Source: Pseudobacillus wudalianchiensis (GTDB taxonomy: Bacteria > Bacillota > Bacilli > Bacillales > Domibacillaceae). From it: a stretch of 64,000 nt of DNA. The translations under genes were made by a program, and so were the position numbers. The notes beneath the pieces are model-generated. The model searched no databases and was not told the origin of the DNA. It worked only from the letters and a program-made list of their open reading frames with translations. The stretch is taken from the NCBI RefSeq assembly GCF_001685015.1, contig NZ_MAYT01000002.1, forward strand, positions 95,221 to 159,220, read 5' to 3'. Shown in pieces: positions 44,266 to 52,425 of the stretch. Each line of letters opens with the position of its first letter. Within the stretch, counting starts at the first letter, position 1.

Positions 44266-45252
44266 ATGGATGAACGGCTAGACCGTGCTCCTTGTGGATA
44301 TATGACTATCAATAGTCAAGGAATTATAAGCTATGTCAATCAAACGTTTCTTGATATGGGTGGTTACAGTAGAGACGATCTTATGAATCACCATATTGAG
44401 TCGATTATGTCCATGGCGAATAAATTTCTGTTTCACACATACTTTTACCCATTTATCCAATTATATGGTCACGTGGATGAAATGTATTTAACATTGAAAT
44501 CCAGCAAAGGGGAGAGCATTCCTGTTCTTTTAAATGGGAAAAGCTATGAAGGGAATGAAGCAGAGAAAATAGAATGTGTTTTTGTAAAGATGACCCGGCG
44601 GATTGATTACGAGAAAGAAATCCGCAATGCAAAGAGAGAAATAGAGGAAGCTTACCGAATTAAAGATGAGGCGCTTGAGAAATTAGAGGCATTGCATCGT
44701 GATGTTGAAAGAAAGCAAGAAGAGCTTATGAGGTTAAATGCTAAATTAGAGAGTCTGGCAGTCACAGATACCTTAACTGGATTAAAAAATAGGCGTTATT
44801 TTATTGAAAAGCTAGATTCGCATATTGACCATTTTTTTCTTTCTAAAACTCCTTTTTCTCTTCTAATTATGGATATCGATCATTTTAAAAAAGTGAATGA
44901 TACGTATGGTCATCTGACTGGGGATCAAGTTTTACGAGAATTTGCCCGGATTCTCGAGGCCAATTCAAAAGAAAGTGATACTGTAGCCCGTTATGGTGGA
45001 GAAGAATTTATTATTCTTTTGCCAGAAATGAATGAAATGCAATCAAAACAGGCAGCTGAAAGACTGCGGAAGATTGTTGAAGAGGCTCCGTGGAGCAGCT
45101 GTCCCGTAACGATAAGCGTCGGTGCGGCTACTTTCACAGAGCATGATACGAATATTTCTATATTGGCTAAAGCAGATGAGGCTCTATATACATCTAAGTC
45201 TAACGGACGAAATCGCGTTACGCATTCAGCTGATTTAGACGGAAGCTCTTAA
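44266..45252 (+). CDS. PAS-GGDEF diguanylate cyclase
   Basis: The 328-residue soluble protein has an N-terminal PAS domain (about 5-120; GYMTINSQGIISYVNQTF), a coiled coil (125-165) and a GGDEF domain (165-320). The active site is GGEEF at 244-248 and the upstream DIDHFKKVNDTYGH is intact, so it should make c-di-GMP. The I-site position reads KESD rather than RxxD, so product inhibition may be absent. It directly follows the RsbQ-like gene, resembling the RsbQ-RsbP pair with the phosphatase swapped for a cyclase. A terminator follows. Confidence 0.92.
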   Translation: MDERLDRAPCGYMTINSQGIISYVNQTFLDMGGYSRDDLMNHHIESIMSMANKFLFHTYFYPFIQLYGHVDEMYLTLKSSKGESIPVLLNGKSYEGNEAEKIECVFVKMTRRIDYEKEIRNAKREIEEAYRIKDEALEKLEALHRDVERKQEELMRLNAKLESLAVTDTLTGLKNRRYFIEKLDSHIDHFFLSKTPFSLLIMDIDHFKKVNDTYGHLTGDQVLREFARILEANSKESDTVARYGGEEFIILLPEMNEMQSKQAAERLRKIVEEAPWSSCPVTISVGAATFTEHDTNISILAKADEALYTSKSNGRNRVTHSADLDGSS

Positions 45253-45335
45253 TGTAGATAAATAGAAGGATTCTTTATTCTTCCATCGTATAGTCGCAGT
45301 CATTTTCACTAAAAAATTCAATATGCTACATTGTT

Positions 45336-45375
45336 AGTCCTAGGCATACTGTTAACTTGTGCCTAGGGCTTCTTT
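45336..45375 (+). terminator. Terminator of the 38-45 kb operon
   Basis: An 11-bp stem AGTCCTAGGCA/TGCCTAGGGCT (one G-T pair) with a T-rich tail, about 85 bp after the last gene. Confidence 0.75.
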
Positions 45376-45690
45376 ATGTTCTAGGTAAATAATTGGAAAA
45401 TAAATTAAAAACAGAATGTTAAGGAGTATTTTCCGATATAATGTAATTATTCAGTAAACTGGTAAATACTAAGTGGTAATCACTATCTAGTAATCCAAGT
45501 ATCACTAAATAGGCATGATGAGACTCTTTCATCATATAAAGGTTAACATTTATTGAACAAAGTCAACTTATGCAATAATCATGCCATTATTATGTTAAAT
45601 TAGAGTGTAATGCTAAGAGGCTAGGAAAAAAACAGACTGCTGATTTAGTCTATCAGGTTTTTAAAGAGATTAAGCAAGGAGAGAGTGTTC
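45376..45690. other. Intergenic region before hprK paralogue
   Basis: About 315 bp with no supported gene on either strand. It has a series of GTAATC/ACTA tracts at about 45465-45510, a perfect inverted repeat ATGATGA/TCATCAT near 45517-45537, and a TATAAT at about 45434-45440. It also holds a minus-strand sigma-54-type promoter at 45571-45587 listed separately. Confidence 0.5.
45571..45587 (-). promoter_or_regulatory. Sigma-54 (-24/-12) promoter, minus strand, no clear gene
   Basis: On the minus strand ATGGCATGATTATTGCA matches the consensus (T)TGGCACGNNNNTTGCW with GG and GC exactly 10 bases apart. It points towards 45570-45253, where only a 38-codon frame without a ribosome binding site follows, then the hairpin 45336-45370. 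It could drive a small RNA or be a relic. Confidence 0.6.
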
Positions 45691-46623
45691 ATGATGAAAT
45701 CCATTACGGTTGGAGATATAGTCCGTAGATTTTCATTAGAGGTATTAGCCGGAGAGGATCAGCTGCATCGGAAGATTGAAAAGTCCCCAACTCAGCGTCC
45801 GGGACTGGAGTTTATTGATTACTTTGATTTTTTTCCAAGTGGACACGTTCAGGTGCTCGGCAACAATGAAATAAACTACCTACATAGATTGAGCGACAGC
45901 GAAAGCAAGCTGCGGATCGGCAATATTGTGAAATACCATCCCCCTTGCATTATTGTCACTGCTCATGAAGAGGAATTAATGTACTTGCCGCAGTATTGCA
46001 CAGAGGAAAAGATTCCTTTGTTGCGCACGGATCAATCCACTTATGAATTCGTTGGAAAATTAGATGCTTATTTGACGAAGACGTTGGCACAGGAAATTGC
46101 CGTACATGGCGTTTGTGTAAATGTTTCGGGAATTGGCATTTTGCTGCGGGGGAAATCGGGAGTTGGAAAGAGCGAAACCGCCCACACACTGATTGGCCGC
46201 GGGCACCGATTGGTTGCGGATGATATCGTAGTACTCAAGAAGCTAAGTCCGCAAACGCTGCTCGGTACTCATGATGAAAAGAACAAGGAATTCCTCGCGT
46301 TGCGCAGTGTTGGTTTGTTGAATGTCGTCCGTTTATATGGACGAAAGGCTTTTCAGGAAGAGACGCGGATCGCGCTTGATATTGAGCTGACAAAGTGGCA
46401 GAACAATACGTTAAATAACGAACTGGAAGTTGAAACGAAGTTCACAGAATACATGGGTGTTCGTGTTCCTCACATTCAAATTCAGCTTCAGCCGGGCCGT
46501 GATGTAGCTGGATTAATTGAAGCGGCAGCAAATAACTGGTATTTGCAGCAGCAAGGGTACAGTGCTGCAGAAGAATTCATGAAACGAATTGAATCCGAGT
46601 TTTCCGATTCTGATAAAGAATGA
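45691..46623 (+). CDS. HPr kinase/phosphorylase paralogue
   Basis: The 310-residue protein is clearly HprK-like: RPGLEFIDYFDFFP, HGVCVNVSGIGILLRG, P-loop GKSGVGKSETA, RGHRLVADDIV and the C-terminal PGRDVAGLIEAAANN. It departs from canonical HprK in the signature segment: LALRSVGLLNV replaces LEIRGLGIINV, so the Mg-binding Glu is Ala203. It is not beside lgt, where hprK normally lies, so it is probably a second copy with a changed task. The ATG at 45691 has AAGGAG 9 bases upstream. A terminator follows. Target is unknown. Confidence 0.8.
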   Translation: MMKSITVGDIVRRFSLEVLAGEDQLHRKIEKSPTQRPGLEFIDYFDFFPSGHVQVLGNNEINYLHRLSDSESKLRIGNIVKYHPPCIIVTAHEEELMYLPQYCTEEKIPLLRTDQSTYEFVGKLDAYLTKTLAQEIAVHGVCVNVSGIGILLRGKSGVGKSETAHTLIGRGHRLVADDIVVLKKLSPQTLLGTHDEKNKEFLALRSVGLLNVVRLYGRKAFQEETRIALDIELTKWQNNTLNNELEVETKFTEYMGVRVPHIQIQLQPGRDVAGLIEAAANNWYLQQQGYSAAEEFMKRIESEFSDSDKE

Positions 46624-46639
46624 CCACTTATGGATAAGC

Positions 46640-46682
46640 AAAAGACAGACACGACCTCTTTGGGTACGGCCTGTCTTTTTTT
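46640..46682 (+). terminator. Terminator after hprK paralogue
   Basis: A 9-bp outer stem AAAAGACAG/CTGTCTTTT followed by a T run. Confidence 0.8.
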
Positions 46683-46689
46683 GTAATGA

Positions 46690-47162
46690 GTGAATGCCAT
46701 TTTGATGGGCCTTATTTTATCATGAGATTTTTAGATAAGTTTGCGAGGTTACCGATTCCTTTCCTTGGAAAAGGAGAGGGAGGATTTAACTTAGTTCCGG
46801 TTGATTACATTGTAAGTGCCGCTTGCTTTTTAGTAATGGACCCGCGAGGCGAAAATAAGGTCTAGCCTTTAACAGATCCGAGCCTTTATAAAGCAAAGGA
46901 TGTCTATCGATTCATTTATGAAACGCTAATAGGTCAAACATCCAATATATGATTCCGCTATTTATTGTTTCTTCCTTGCTATTGGAGGTAGATCCCGGCA
47001 GAAAAAGAGATGATTCAGTATTTTCGATTGAAAACAGAGTATGACCGTCCAGAAGCGATAAGAGAGTTAAAAGGTGCCGGCATTCAGTGTCCAGACTTTG
47101 CCGATTATGTTCCAGCTGCTGTACAATTTTATCAGAAGCATCGAAAAGTCACGATAAGATGA
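46690..47162 (+). pseudogene. Decayed SDR (NAD-dependent epimerase-like) gene
   Basis: One frame reads FDGPYFIMRFLDKFARLP, then GGFNLVPVDYIVSAA and ENKV, followed by TAG where homologues continue with PLTDPSLY; that frame resumes after the stop. The last part shifts frame and reads YDRPEAIRELKGAG, CPDFADYV and ends at TGA 47162. These are C-terminal pieces of an extended SDR of the type paired with aldehyde dehydrogenases in fatty-aldehyde metabolism. The N-terminal NAD-binding half is gone. It lies directly before an intact aldehyde dehydrogenase, its likely former partner. Confidence 0.7.
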
Positions 47163-47188
47163 TTGTGGTTCATTAAGGAGGAACAGAC

Positions 47189-48724
47189 ATGATATGGACG
47201 GTGAAAAGTCCGGCAACAAAGAAGGTAATTGGCACACTAGACGAGACGCCTTTAGAGAGAGCCGAAGACCTATATGACAACGCGAATAAAGCCTTTTTAA
47301 CTTGGTCTGGCTTGTCAATTTCCGAAAGGGTTCATTTCCTTCAAAAGCTAAGGCTTTCTATTGTGGAACAGTTAGACGATATCGTGAAAGTCATTCATGA
47401 TTCCACTGGAAAAGTTGCTGTTGAAGCTTTAACAACGGAAGTAATGACCGTTGTAGATTCTATTTCACATATTGAAAAGAGGGCGGCAGCGGCGTTGAAA
47501 ACAAGAAAAGTAAAAACGCCTATTACGTTTATTGGAAAATCCTCTTACATTGAATATAAGCCGCGGGGAACAGTATTAGTCATCTCTCCGTGGAATTTTC
47601 CGTTTCAGCTTTCGATGATTCCGATTGTGGAAGCGCTCGTTGCGGGAAATGCAGTTATTTTAAAGCCATCGGAAATTACCCCGATGGTGGGAGTACTGAT
47701 TGAACAGTTATTTGAACAAGCTGGTTTTCCCGCTGGTCTATTGCAAGTTGCCCATGGCGGCAAGGAACTAGGCGCAGCCCTCGTAAAAGGAAAGCCTGAC
47801 TTTATTCACTTTACGGGTTCTGTCCGAACAGGAAAAATTATTCAAGCAGAAGCAGCCAAACAATTGATCCCGACTTTGTTGGAACTTGGCGGCAAAGATC
47901 CGATGATTGTTTGCGCCGATGCCAATATGGAAAGAGCTGTACAAGGAGCTATTTGGGGAGCTTTTACAAATAGCGGCCAAGTGTGTATGTCAGTTGAACG
48001 AGTGTATGTGGACAAGTCCATCTATCAAAAGTTTGTCGATCGTTTAGTTCAGGAAACACAAGCTTTAAAGCAAGGGATAGCTGCTGACAGCGATATTGGT
48101 TCGATGACTTTCCCTCAACAAACCGCCATCATTAAAGCGCATGTAAAGGACGCGCTCGAAAAAGGGGCAGAATTGATTGCCGGTGACCATCCTGATCAAT
48201 GGAAGGATGGTCAAATGTTTATCGAGCCTATGATATTAACGAAGGTTGATCATGGAATGGCGATTATGCAAGAAGAAACATTTGGTCCGGTGCTGCCGGT
48301 TATGCCCTTTGAGACAGAAGAGGAAGCCATTGCTTTAGCGAATGATACCCGCTTTGGCTTGAATGCCAGCGTTTGGACGGCTGACCTGGATCGGGGGAAA
48401 CGGATTGTCTCCCGGCTCATATCGGGAAATGCTGTGATCAACGATGTCATTATCACCGTAGCCAATCCTTATCTTCCTTATGGAGGAGCAAAAGAGGGCG
48501 GGATCGGCGCTTACCATGGAGATGTGGGTATGCAGAATTTTTGTGTGCAGACCGCTGTTATGGTGGACAAGGGCCATAAGAAAAAAGAAGTGAACTGGTA
48601 CCCTTATGAAGGAAAGTATGAAGCATTTGTCAAACTCATTCGCAGCTTTTGGGGTGAAAAAAGGGATTGGGGTCAATTTTTATCGGCATATAAAAAACTT
48701 TTGAAGATTGGAAACAAAAAATAG
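47189..48724 (+). CDS. Aldehyde dehydrogenase
   Basis: The 511-residue NAD(P)-dependent aldehyde dehydrogenase has the cofactor motif [11 protein letters not shown], the general base Glu in [12 protein letters not shown], the nucleophile Cys in [11 protein letters not shown] (about residue 265) and [10 protein letters not shown]. The C-terminal extension (residues 470-511, many Lys/Trp/Tyr) is basic and may bind membranes, as in long-chain aldehyde enzymes. The ATG follows AAGGAGG. It sits after the decayed SDR and 20 bp before msrAB, so it may be co-expressed with the latter. The substrate is unproven. Confidence 0.9.
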   Translation: MIWTVKSPATKKVIGTLDETPLERAEDLYDNANKAFLTWSGLSISERVHFLQKLRLSIVEQLDDIVKVIHDSTGKVAVEALTTEVMTVVDSISHIEKRAAAALKTRKVKTPITFIGKSSYIEYKPRGTVLVISPWNFPFQLSMIPIVEALVAGNAVILKPSEITPMVGVLIEQLFEQAGFPAGLLQVAHGGKELGAALVKGKPDFIHFTGSVRTGKIIQAEAAKQLIPTLLELGGKDPMIVCADANMERAVQGAIWGAFTNSGQVCMSVERVYVDKSIYQKFVDRLVQETQALKQGIAADSDIGSMTFPQQTAIIKAHVKDALEKGAELIAGDHPDQWKDGQMFIEPMILTKVDHGMAIMQEETFGPVLPVMPFETEEEAIALANDTRFGLNASVWTADLDRGKRIVSRLISGNAVINDVIITVANPYLPYGGAKEGGIGAYHGDVGMQNFCVQTAVMVDKGHKKKEVNWYPYEGKYEAFVKLIRSFWGEKRDWGQFLSAYKKLLKIGNKK

Positions 48725-48744
48725 AGGTAAAGGAGTGTTGTTTC

Positions 48745-49701
48745 ATGGCTGAACAATGGAAGTTAGCTACGTTTGCGGGAGGATGTTTCTGGTGTATGGT
48801 CTCGCCTTTTGACGAGCAGCCGGGAATTAAAGAGGTTGTTTCGGGCTACACAGGAGGTCACACGGAAAATCCGACATATGAAGAGGTTTGCTCTGATACA
48901 ACCGGCCACTATGAGGCGGTCCAAATAAAGTTTGACCCGGCTGTTTTTCCATATAAAAAATTAGTGGAGTTATTCTGGCAGCAAATTGATCCGACAGATG
49001 CGGGCGGGCAATTTAATGATCGGGGCTTGTCTTATAAAACGGCGATTTTTTATCATGACGAAGAACAAAAAGAATTAGCAGAGGCTTCGAAGACAGAACT
49101 TGAAGCGAGCGGCCGTTTTCAAAAGCCCATTGTAACGGCCATCCTGCCGGCAGGTCCTTTTTACCGGGCGGAGGAGAAGCATCAGCATTATTATAAAAAG
49201 AACCCTTTCCATTATAATCTTTATAGAGAAGGGTCTGGACGTGCAAAGTTTATTCGTGAAAATTGGAAGAATCGGAAAACAGATGAGCAATTGCGTCAAG
49301 AATTAACACCGCTTCAATATGAAGTGACAAAGCATAACGCAACGGAACCACCGTTTCGCAATGAGTATTGGAATCATATAGAAGAGGGGATTTACGTCGA
49401 CATTATTTCAGGAGAGCCATTGTTTAGTTCGACTGATAAATATGATGCTGGCTGCGGCTGGCCGAGTTTTACAAAGCCCTTGCGCCGTATAGAGTTAGAG
49501 GAAAAGCTCGATACTTCTCATGGCATGAGGCGGATTGAAGTCCGGGCGAAAACCTCTGATTCCCACTTAGGCCATGTGTTCGATGACGGCCCCGGTCCAG
49601 ATCGGGCGCGCTACTGCATTAATTCAGCCGCTCTTCGCTTTGTGTCCAAGGATAAGCTAGAAGAAGAAGGATATGGAGAGTTTAAAAGTTTGTTTGAGTA
49701 A
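48745..49701 (+). CDS. msrAB: Methionine sulfoxide reductase MsrA-MsrB fusion
   Basis: The 318-residue protein has an MsrA domain (1-155) with GCFWC (Cys14, Cys17) and an MsrB domain (about 175-318) with GCGWPSF and the catalytic Cys in [11 protein letters not shown] (about 291). It reduces both the S and R forms of methionine sulfoxide in proteins. MsrB zinc-binding CxxC pairs are not seen, as in the metal-free subtype. The ATG follows AAAGGAG and lies 20 bp after the aldehyde dehydrogenase, making an oxidative-damage operon likely. Confidence 0.95.
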   Translation: MAEQWKLATFAGGCFWCMVSPFDEQPGIKEVVSGYTGGHTENPTYEEVCSDTTGHYEAVQIKFDPAVFPYKKLVELFWQQIDPTDAGGQFNDRGLSYKTAIFYHDEEQKELAEASKTELEASGRFQKPIVTAILPAGPFYRAEEKHQHYYKKNPFHYNLYREGSGRAKFIRENWKNRKTDEQLRQELTPLQYEVTKHNATEPPFRNEYWNHIEEGIYVDIISGEPLFSSTDKYDAGCGWPSFTKPLRRIELEEKLDTSHGMRRIEVRAKTSDSHLGHVFDDGPGPDRARYCINSAALRFVSKDKLEEEGYGEFKSLFE

Positions 49702-49760
49702 GGGAGTGTCCGTTACTCGCCATGTTCGCATTTTACTGACCATAGAGATAGAATCGTTAT

Positions 49761-49790
49761 TTGAGCAGGAGAAAGCGGCTGTCTTATAAT
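49761..49790 (+). promoter_or_regulatory. Sigma-A promoter before methyltransferase
   Basis: TTGAGC (49761-49766) and TATAAT (49785-49790) with an 18-bp spacer, 26 bp before the ATG at 49817. Confidence 0.6.
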
Positions 49791-49816
49791 AGAGAAAAAC
49801 GAATTGGGGAACTGCA

Positions 49817-50428
49817 ATGAATGAAAAAGAGTACGACCGTCTGCTCAAAATTCAGACAGGCGGCACATGGGAATGGCTCTATCAGTCGCTTCATTATAAT
49901 CGTTATGAAGCAACCCCTTATGAAGCAATAGACGAGCTCTTCCAGGAATACGAGTTAAAGAAAACGGACGGAGTCGTAGACTTCGGCTGTGGAAAAGGGC
50001 GTCTGTTATTTTATATTCACTATCGGTTTAACGTGCGGGCCACGGGGGTTGAGGTGAATGGGCAGCTGTACCAGGAAGCGGTTGAGAATCTGGCCGAGTA
50101 TATGAAGAAAAAAAAGAGTCCCCTTCATTCTCTCCGCTTTGAATGTTGTGCTGCAGAGGATTATAAAATTGGGAAGGAAGACAATCGCTTTTACTTTTTT
50201 AACCCGTTTTCTATCCAAATTTTTATGAAAGTCGTTCACAATATTATGAGCTCAGTTGAAGAACAACAGCGGTCTGTTGATATTGTTCTTTACTATCCAA
50301 CGGCCGAATACATTCAATTTCTCGAAATGTATACTCCATTTCAGCTTTTAAAAGAAGTGAAGGTGCCAGGGCTCTATGAAAAAAATGACAATGAACGGTT
50401 TTTGATTTTTCGTCATGAGGGATACTAA
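49817..50428 (+). CDS. Class I SAM-dependent methyltransferase
   Basis: The 203-residue protein has the SAM-binding motif VVDFGCGKGRLLFYI, the acidic residue after strand 2 (GVEVNG) and a motif-IV-like RFYFFNPFS. The FFNPF is reminiscent of N-specific methyltransferases acting on RNA, protein or DNA, but this is weak. The N-terminal YEATPYEAIDELF helix precedes the Rossmann fold. The ATG at 49817 follows GGGGAACTGCA. It has its own promoter and a terminator that overlaps its stop codon. The substrate is unknown. Confidence 0.75.
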   Translation: MNEKEYDRLLKIQTGGTWEWLYQSLHYNRYEATPYEAIDELFQEYELKKTDGVVDFGCGKGRLLFYIHYRFNVRATGVEVNGQLYQEAVENLAEYMKKKKSPLHSLRFECCAAEDYKIGKEDNRFYFFNPFSIQIFMKVVHNIMSSVEEQQRSVDIVLYYPTAEYIQFLEMYTPFQLLKEVKVPGLYEKNDNERFLIFRHEGY

Positions 50429-50443
50429 TGGTTCCCTCTTTTT
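50417..50443 (+). terminator. Terminator overlapping the methyltransferase stop codon
   Basis: GAGGGA/TCCCTC stem with a 10-base loop and five T; the hairpin includes the stop codon at 50426-50428. Confidence 0.65.
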
Positions 50444-50529
50444 ATAAGCGGAATCGTCAGAGAAAAATAAAAGCAATTGACAATCGTTAATATTTCAATT
50501 ATTCTGAATGAAAATAGCGGATGACGATT

Positions 50530-50701
50530 GTGGGAGAGTGCAAGCAGTGAGCCACCGAAGGAGCAAGTTCCAAAAAGACCCTTGGAATCAATCTCTCAGG
50601 TAGAAGAACCACAATGGGACGCACCTCTGGAGAGCGCGTTTAAATACGCCACCAAAGGGGAAGGCTCAATCCGATCGCTGGATGGAGTTAAACTCTCAGG
50701 T
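50530..50701 (+). ncRNA. Tandem glycine riboswitch
   Basis: Two consecutive glycine aptamers. The first starts GGGAGAG (50532) with GCCACCGAAGGAGCAA and closes at CTCTCAGG (50593-50600). The second starts CTGGAGAG (50627), has CGCCACCAAAGGGG and closes at CTCTCAGGTAAAAGGACAGAG. Order, conserved GCCACC and CUCUCAGG elements and the linker match the gcvT RNA element. It is followed directly by an intrinsic terminator that can be switched. It controls the HesB-like gene and purU downstream. Confidence 0.93.
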
Positions 50702-50744
50702 AAAAGGACAGAGAAGGGAACGTTACCCTTTTCTGTCCTTTTTT
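50702..50744 (+). terminator. Riboswitch expression-platform terminator
   Basis: A 10-bp stem AAAAGGACAG/CTGTCCTTTT with inner AAGGG/CCCTT pairing and a T run. Its 5' arm overlaps the end of the second aptamer (AGGTAAAAGGACAG), as needed for glycine-controlled termination. Confidence 0.88.
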
Positions 50745-50838
50745 GCGTGCATAAAAAGTGTCGGGAAGTGGTTGAAAGCCGACAAATGGAGAAGGGTATA
50801 TATCAGGGAAAACGCTTACAGGAAGGGGTGGAATAATC

Positions 50839-51135
50839 GTGATCAGATTAACAGAGCCGGCTGTAAAACAGTTAAAAGCAATGGTACTAGAGGAAAAGAA
50901 TAGTCCAAGAATTGATGCGGATGTCGCTGGCGGATGTGGTGTATCTGTGAGGTTTCAGCTTGTATTTGATGAGCCGCGCCGAAATGATAAAGTGATTGAC
51001 TGTGAAGGAATTGAAATTCGAATGGACCGTTTTACCGAACGTTACTTAGATACAGAAACACAGGTTGATTACACAGAAGAATTAGGTTTTCTAGTGGGAG
51101 AAAGCTTTACTTCAAGCGACTGTGCGATAGAGTAG
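50839..51135 (+). CDS. HesB/IscA-like (YneR-type) protein
   Basis: The 98-residue protein has the HesB/IscA beta fold opening MIRLTEPAVKQLKAM, a Gly-Gly-Cys loop (VAGGCGVSVRFQLVF) and a C-terminal SSDCAI cysteine. One of the usual three IscA cysteines is missing, which places it nearer the HesB-like/YneR group of uncertain function than the Fe-S carriers. The GTG start follows AAGGGGTGG. It is the first gene behind the glycine riboswitch and lies 43 bp before purU. Confidence 0.75.
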   Translation: MIRLTEPAVKQLKAMVLEEKNSPRIDADVAGGCGVSVRFQLVFDEPRRNDKVIDCEGIEIRMDRFTERYLDTETQVDYTEELGFLVGESFTSSDCAIE

Positions 51136-51178
51136 TCTTTTTGAAATGAATATAACATTTAAGGGTGGAGGAAGAGTT

Positions 51179-52048
51179 TTGCATAAAAAGGGGAATCTTA
51201 ATTACTTTAAATTGTTAGTCACTTGTCCGGAAAAGCCGGGCATTATTTCCGCTGTGTCAAATGTTTTGCTGGAGCACAAAGCGAATATTGTTCAATTTGA
51301 TCAGCATACGACAAATCCAAAAGACGGCATTTTCTTTATGAGAATTGAATTTGATATGGAAGAGACGGATACAGCCGTTGAGAAGCTTGAACAAGGGCTG
51401 CGGGAGTTATCCGAGTCGTATCCAATGGAGTGGGAATTAAGAAACAAAGAAAAGGCCAAGCGCATGGCTATTTTTGTCTCTAAGGCAGATCATTGTCTGT
51501 TAGAATTAATTTGGCGCTGGAAATCAAAGGAGCTCCCAGTTGAAATTCCAATGGTGATTAGTAACCATCCAGATTTAAAAGAAGTAGTAGAGAGCTATGG
51601 CATTCCGTATTACCATATTCCGCTTTCCCATGAATCGAAAGAAGAAGCGGAACAAAAAGCAATGGAACTAATGGAAGGAAAAGTAGACTTTATTGTCTTA
51701 GCGAGATACATGCAAATCCTTTCTCCTGGTTTCATATCAAAATATCCAAATCAAATCATTAACATCCATCACTCTTTCTTGCCGGCATTTGTAGGGGCAA
51801 ATCCTTATGTGCGAGCTTTTAACCGTGGGGTGAAATTAATTGGAGCGACTGCGCATTATGTGACAAACGAGCTCGATGAGGGACCGATTATTGAACAGGA
51901 TATCCTGCGGGTAAATCATCGTTACACAGCGGAAGACCTTAAGATTGCTGGTCGTCATGTAGAAAGAAGTGTACTTGCTGAGGCAGTTTCTTGGCATGTG
52001 GAGGATAAAATTATTGTTCATGGTAATAAAACAATCGTGTTTACGTAA
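51179..52048 (+). CDS. purU: Formyltetrahydrofolate deformylase PurU
   Basis: The 289-residue enzyme hydrolyses 10-formyl-tetrahydrofolate to formate and THF, balancing one-carbon units. It has an N-terminal ACT domain (10-90; FKLLVTCPEKPGIISAVS) and a formyltransferase-type catalytic domain with NIHHSFLPAFVGANPY (catalytic His) and ATAHYVTNELDEGPIIEQD (catalytic Asp). The TTG start at 51179 is chosen because GGAGGA lies 7 bases before and the ACT domain begins there; the in-frame ATG at 51146 is weaker. Being behind a glycine riboswitch links it to glycine-derived one-carbon load. Confidence 0.93.
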   Translation: MHKKGNLNYFKLLVTCPEKPGIISAVSNVLLEHKANIVQFDQHTTNPKDGIFFMRIEFDMEETDTAVEKLEQGLRELSESYPMEWELRNKEKAKRMAIFVSKADHCLLELIWRWKSKELPVEIPMVISNHPDLKEVVESYGIPYYHIPLSHESKEEAEQKAMELMEGKVDFIVLARYMQILSPGFISKYPNQIINIHHSFLPAFVGANPYVRAFNRGVKLIGATAHYVTNELDEGPIIEQDILRVNHRYTAEDLKIAGRHVERSVLAEAVSWHVEDKIIVHGNKTIVFT

Positions 52049-52053
52049 GAGCA

Positions 52054-52227
52054 ATGGTAGAAAACCAACTTTTACTCAATGTGACGAGTATCCTCCTGGC
52101 AATTATCTGTATAGGGCTTTTTTTCATAAATCAGCGCAGGAGAAAAGTGAACTTGTTACAAGTCATTTTGCTTATCTATGCGTTGTCGGTACTGGTTACG
52201 GCCGTGCTGGATTATTGGCAGCAATAA
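52054..52227 (+). CDS. Small two-helix membrane protein
   Basis: The 57-residue frame starts with ATG 5 bp after purU (MVENQLLLNVTSILLAIICI), has a first membrane helix, the basic turn NQRRRKVN and a second helix LLQVILLIYALSVLVTAVL, ending DYWQQ. The binding site is weak (TAAGAG), so translation may depend on purU. The regular two-helix layout argues for a real gene. I do not recognise a family. Confidence 0.55.
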   Translation: MVENQLLLNVTSILLAIICIGLFFINQRRRKVNLLQVILLIYALSVLVTAVLDYWQQ

Positions 52228-52383
52228 AGCAAAGCTTTTAGGGTGTTCACCATCGTTTTTTACTAGTAGGAATGATTGTAAGCAAAGTCTGCTTTATATA
52301 CTATCAGGCTGATTGAAAAAGTTTGTCTTTCGAGGCGCAGTATCTGGCGAGCAACGAAGAAGGCCAACGTTTCTCAATAGCCT

Positions 52384-52420
52384 AAAAGCTTAACGGGCTT
52401 GTAGCCCGTTAAGCTTTTTT
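52384..52420 (+). terminator. Strong terminator after purU operon
   Basis: A perfect 16-bp stem (52384-52399 with 52403-52418), 3-base loop and T run; it may also end the convergent cydB transcript. Confidence 0.93.
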
Positions 52421-52425
52421 CATGG

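Noticed and set aside
50528-50836. A 102-codon plus-strand frame over the glycine riboswitch
   Set aside because: It runs through both aptamers and the terminator, has no ribosome binding site and its sequence is explained by RNA structure.
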